From: Streptococcaceae bacterium
GTDB taxonomy: Bacteria; Bacillota; Bacilli; Lactobacillales; Streptococcaceae
Reading direction: 5' to 3'
Assembly (NCBI GenBank): GCA_031279745.1
Contig: JAITHN010000066.1
Coordinates: forward strand, 1-6,095
DNA length: 6,095 bases
In this document: one piece after another, positions 4,426-6,095 of the stretch
Numbering within the stretch: the stretch's first letter is position 1
Layout of the letters: each line of letters begins with the position of its first letter
Notes under the pieces: model-generated
Told to the model about the DNA's origin: nothing
The model's input: only the letters and a program-made list of their open reading frames with translations
Databases searched by the model: none
Program-made: the position numbers and the translations under genes

Positions 4426-5962
4426 TGAACTAGGACTATCAGCAGGACTGCTTGAAGCAATCGAAAGTGCGGGATTTGAAGAAGCGACGCCAATTCAGGC
4501 GCAAACCATTCCACTTGCTCTGCAAGGGCTTGATGTCATTGGACAAGCACAAACAGGGACGGGGAAAACTGCAAGTTTTGGATTGCCAATGCTTGATAAA
4601 ATCAACACGGATGAACGTGCAATTCAAGGGTTGGTCATTGCACCTACTCGTGAACTTGCCATTCAAACACAGGAAGAATTATTCCGTTTAGGGAAAGTGA
4701 AGAAAATCCGCGTACAAAGCGTTTATGGTGGTGCAGATATTCGTCGCCAAATCAATGCGTTGAAAGATAAACCACATATCGTGGTTGGAACGCCAGGACG
4801 GATGCTCGACCATATCAACCGTAAAACCCTTCGATTAGATACGGTTAAAACATTAGTTTTAGATGAAGCTGATGAAATGTTAAACATGGGATTCTTAGAA
4901 GATATTGAATCAATCATCTCTAAAGTTCCAGATGAAAGACAAACTTTACTCTTCTCAGCAACCATGCCAGATGCAATCAAACGTATCGGTGTGAAGTTCA
5001 TGAAAGAACCAGAACATGTGAAGATTAAAGCAAAAGTCATGACAGCGGATCTAATTGAACAATTTTACATTCGCTCAAAAGAGTTTGAAAAATTTGATAT
5101 TATGACAAGGTTGTTAGACGTTCAAAAACCAGAGTTGACCATCGTCTTTGGACGTACAAAACGTAGAGTTGATGAGTTGTCTCGTGGATTAGAAGCACGT
5201 GGCTATCGTGCGGAAGGGATTCACGGAGATTTAACTCAACAAAAACGTATGTCAACATTAAAAGCATTTAAAAATGGGGAATTAGACATTCTCGTAGCGA
5301 CAGACGTTGCTGCGCGTGGACTTGATATTTCAGGTGTTACACACGTTTACAACTATGATATACCGCAAGATCCTGAGAGCTATGTGCATAGAATTGGACG
5401 TACAGGTCGTGCAGGGAAAGAAGGAGTGAGTGTAACATTCGTCACGCCTAACGAAATGGGCTATCTTCATACCATCGAAAACTTAACGAAAAAACAAATG
5501 AATAGCATGCGTCCACCGACGGAAAAAGAAGCATTCCGAGGAAGTCTTGGACATGCATTTGATGAAATTCAGAAAATGTTGGAAGAAGATGGCGAAAAGC
5601 TTGAAAAATACGAACGTGCAAGTAAAAAATTACTCGAAGAAAATCAAGCTGAAGATCTTGTAGCTTTGTTGCTTCGTGCGTTGGCGAATGATCCAGATGA
5701 TTTGGTGAAAGTGGATATTACACCAGAACGTCCATTGCCAAATCGTCGTGGCGGCGGTGGCGGCGGTCGCAACCGGAACCAACAAGGCGGAGGAAAAGGT
5801 CGCTTTGATAAAAACAAACGTTACGGTGATAGAAAAAAAGATGACCGCAAAAAGAAATGGAACAACACAGAAAAGGGAGACCATTTCTACAAAGATAAAC
5901 GAAAAAAAGGTGAAAACTCGAAGAAAAAAAGCTTCGTAATCCGCAATAAAGGCGAAAGATAA
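4415..5962 (+). CDS. cshA: CshA-type DEAD-box ATP-dependent RNA helicase
   Basis: Such helicases use ATP to open short RNA duplexes. In Firmicutes CshA acts in cold adaptation, ribosome assembly and mRNA decay, often with the RNA degradosome. The 515 residues show every helicase motif: the Q motif (F3 upstream, TPIQ 25-28), motif I AQTGTGKT (45-52), Ia PTREL (77-81), TPGR (126-129), II DEAD (150-153), III SAT (181-183), IV IVFGRT (243-248), V ATDVAARGLD (295-304) and VI HRIGRTGRAG (325-334). The region ~362-440 fits the CshA dimerisation domain. The tail from 443 has an RRGGGGGGR tract, then is dense in Lys/Arg/Asp and probably disordered and RNA-binding. The start is TTG at 4415, six bases after AAAGGAG (4402-4408). 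No ATG is available early enough to include the Q motif. The long structured leader suggests post-transcriptional control, perhaps by temperature or by the helicase itself (inference). Confidence 0.97.
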   Translation: MKFNELGLSAGLLEAIESAGFEEATPIQAQTIPLALQGLDVIGQAQTGTGKTASFGLPMLDKINTDERAIQGLVIAPTRELAIQTQEELFRLGKVKKIRVQSVYGGADIRRQINALKDKPHIVVGTPGRMLDHINRKTLRLDTVKTLVLDEADEMLNMGFLEDIESIISKVPDERQTLLFSATMPDAIKRIGVKFMKEPEHVKIKAKVMTADLIEQFYIRSKEFEKFDIMTRLLDVQKPELTIVFGRTKRRVDELSRGLEARGYRAEGIHGDLTQQKRMSTLKAFKNGELDILVATDVAARGLDISGVTHVYNYDIPQDPESYVHRIGRTGRAGKEGVSVTFVTPNEMGYLHTIENLTKKQMNSMRPPTEKEAFRGSLGHAFDEIQKMLEEDGEKLEKYERASKKLLEENQAEDLVALLLRALANDPDDLVKVDITPERPLPNRRGGGGGGRNRNQQGGGKGRFDKNKRYGDRKKDDRKKKWNNTEKGDHFYKDKRKKGENSKKKSFVIRNKGER

Positions 5963-5967
5963 TACAG

Positions 5968-5989
5968 GGGCTGAGGAATCAGCCCTTTT
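5968..5989 (+). terminator. Probable intrinsic terminator of cshA
   Basis: GGGCTGA at 5968-5974 pairs with TCAGCCC at 5979-5985 around a GGAA loop of the GNRA type. Only four T residues follow (5986-5989) before C, so termination may be incomplete. It begins 5 bases after the cshA stop codon. Confidence 0.75.
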
Positions 5990-6095
5990 CGCTACACTCG
6001 GAGTTCGCGGTTCATGATCACGTTCGCTGAGAGTGCCATGCTTACAAAGTTGACATCGAGCAAATGACACGTGACAACTCATGCAACAAAAGCTG
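5990..6095. other. Unassigned region after cshA
   Basis: No convincing coding frame, RNA gene or strong inverted repeat is visible. TTGACA at 6050-6055 is a perfect -35 hexamer, but no -10 sequence lies 16-18 bases downstream. TGACA occurs three times (6051-6055, 6065-6069, 6072-6076). The stretch from about 5998 to 6070 looks more GC-rich than the other intergenic regions. It could be the start of a leader for a gene beyond the window edge. Confidence 0.3.

Noticed and set aside
5748..5939. Plus-strand 63-codon frame beginning MAAVAAVATG
   Set aside because: It is a frame-shifted reading of the Gly-rich and Lys-rich cshA tail. The Ala/Val pattern comes from repeated GGCGGT-type codons.
6050..6078. 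Promoter beginning with TTGACA at 6050
   Set aside because: No -10-like hexamer is found 16-18 bases downstream. A perfect -35 alone is not enough.
5630..6082. Minus-strand 150-codon open frame over the cshA 3' end
   Set aside because: Most of it is the complement of the Lys/Arg/Gly-rich cshA tail, which yields artificial Phe/Ser/Ala runs. No start signal was found.

Overview
The window looks like chromosomal core-genome DNA from a low-GC Gram-positive bacterium (Firmicutes, probably Lactobacillales). This is judged from four things: AT-rich intergenic DNA, strong AAGGAGG-type ribosome binding sites, sigma-A-like promoters, and a gene set of hslO, dusB, jag/khpB, a YueI-type gene and cshA. 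No mobile element, CRISPR array, rRNA or tRNA is visible. The species cannot be named from the sequence alone.

Layout from left to right. Positions 1-521 hold the 3' part of an unrecognised lysine-rich protein whose start lies outside the window, closed by a textbook terminator (528-556). A promoter at 674-702 drives a two-gene unit: hslO (725-1600, redox chaperone Hsp33) overlaps dusB (1597-2592, tRNA-dihydrouridine synthase) by four bases, and a terminator follows at 2601-2631. A separate promoter at 2660-2688, whose -10 box sits in a 14-bp palindrome, serves jag/khpB (2747-3673, KH-R3H RNA-binding protein). A yueI-family gene (DUF1694) lies on the minus strand at 3714-4169. It converges on jag, and the two share a long bidirectional terminator (3682-3720). 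After a divergent AT-rich promoter region, cshA (4415-5962, DEAD-box RNA helicase) starts with TTG behind a leader of about 105 nt, and a short hairpin follows it (5968-5989). The last ~105 bases hold nothing I can assign.

Three of the genes act on RNA: DusB modifies tRNA, KhpB binds RNA and CshA unwinds it and assists decay. Hsp33 is a post-translational stress chaperone. Apart from hslO-dusB the genes are separate transcription units, so shared regulation is not implied.

No wholly new system is evident. The part most worth attention is the cshA leader (about 4309-4425). It combines an 18-bp perfect palindrome, a 9-bp hairpin ending three bases before the Shine-Dalgarno sequence, alternative base-pairings, a possible 31-codon upstream ORF running into the cshA start, and a TTG start codon. 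The second point is jag standing alone, away from its usual partner yidC, with its own palindromic promoter.
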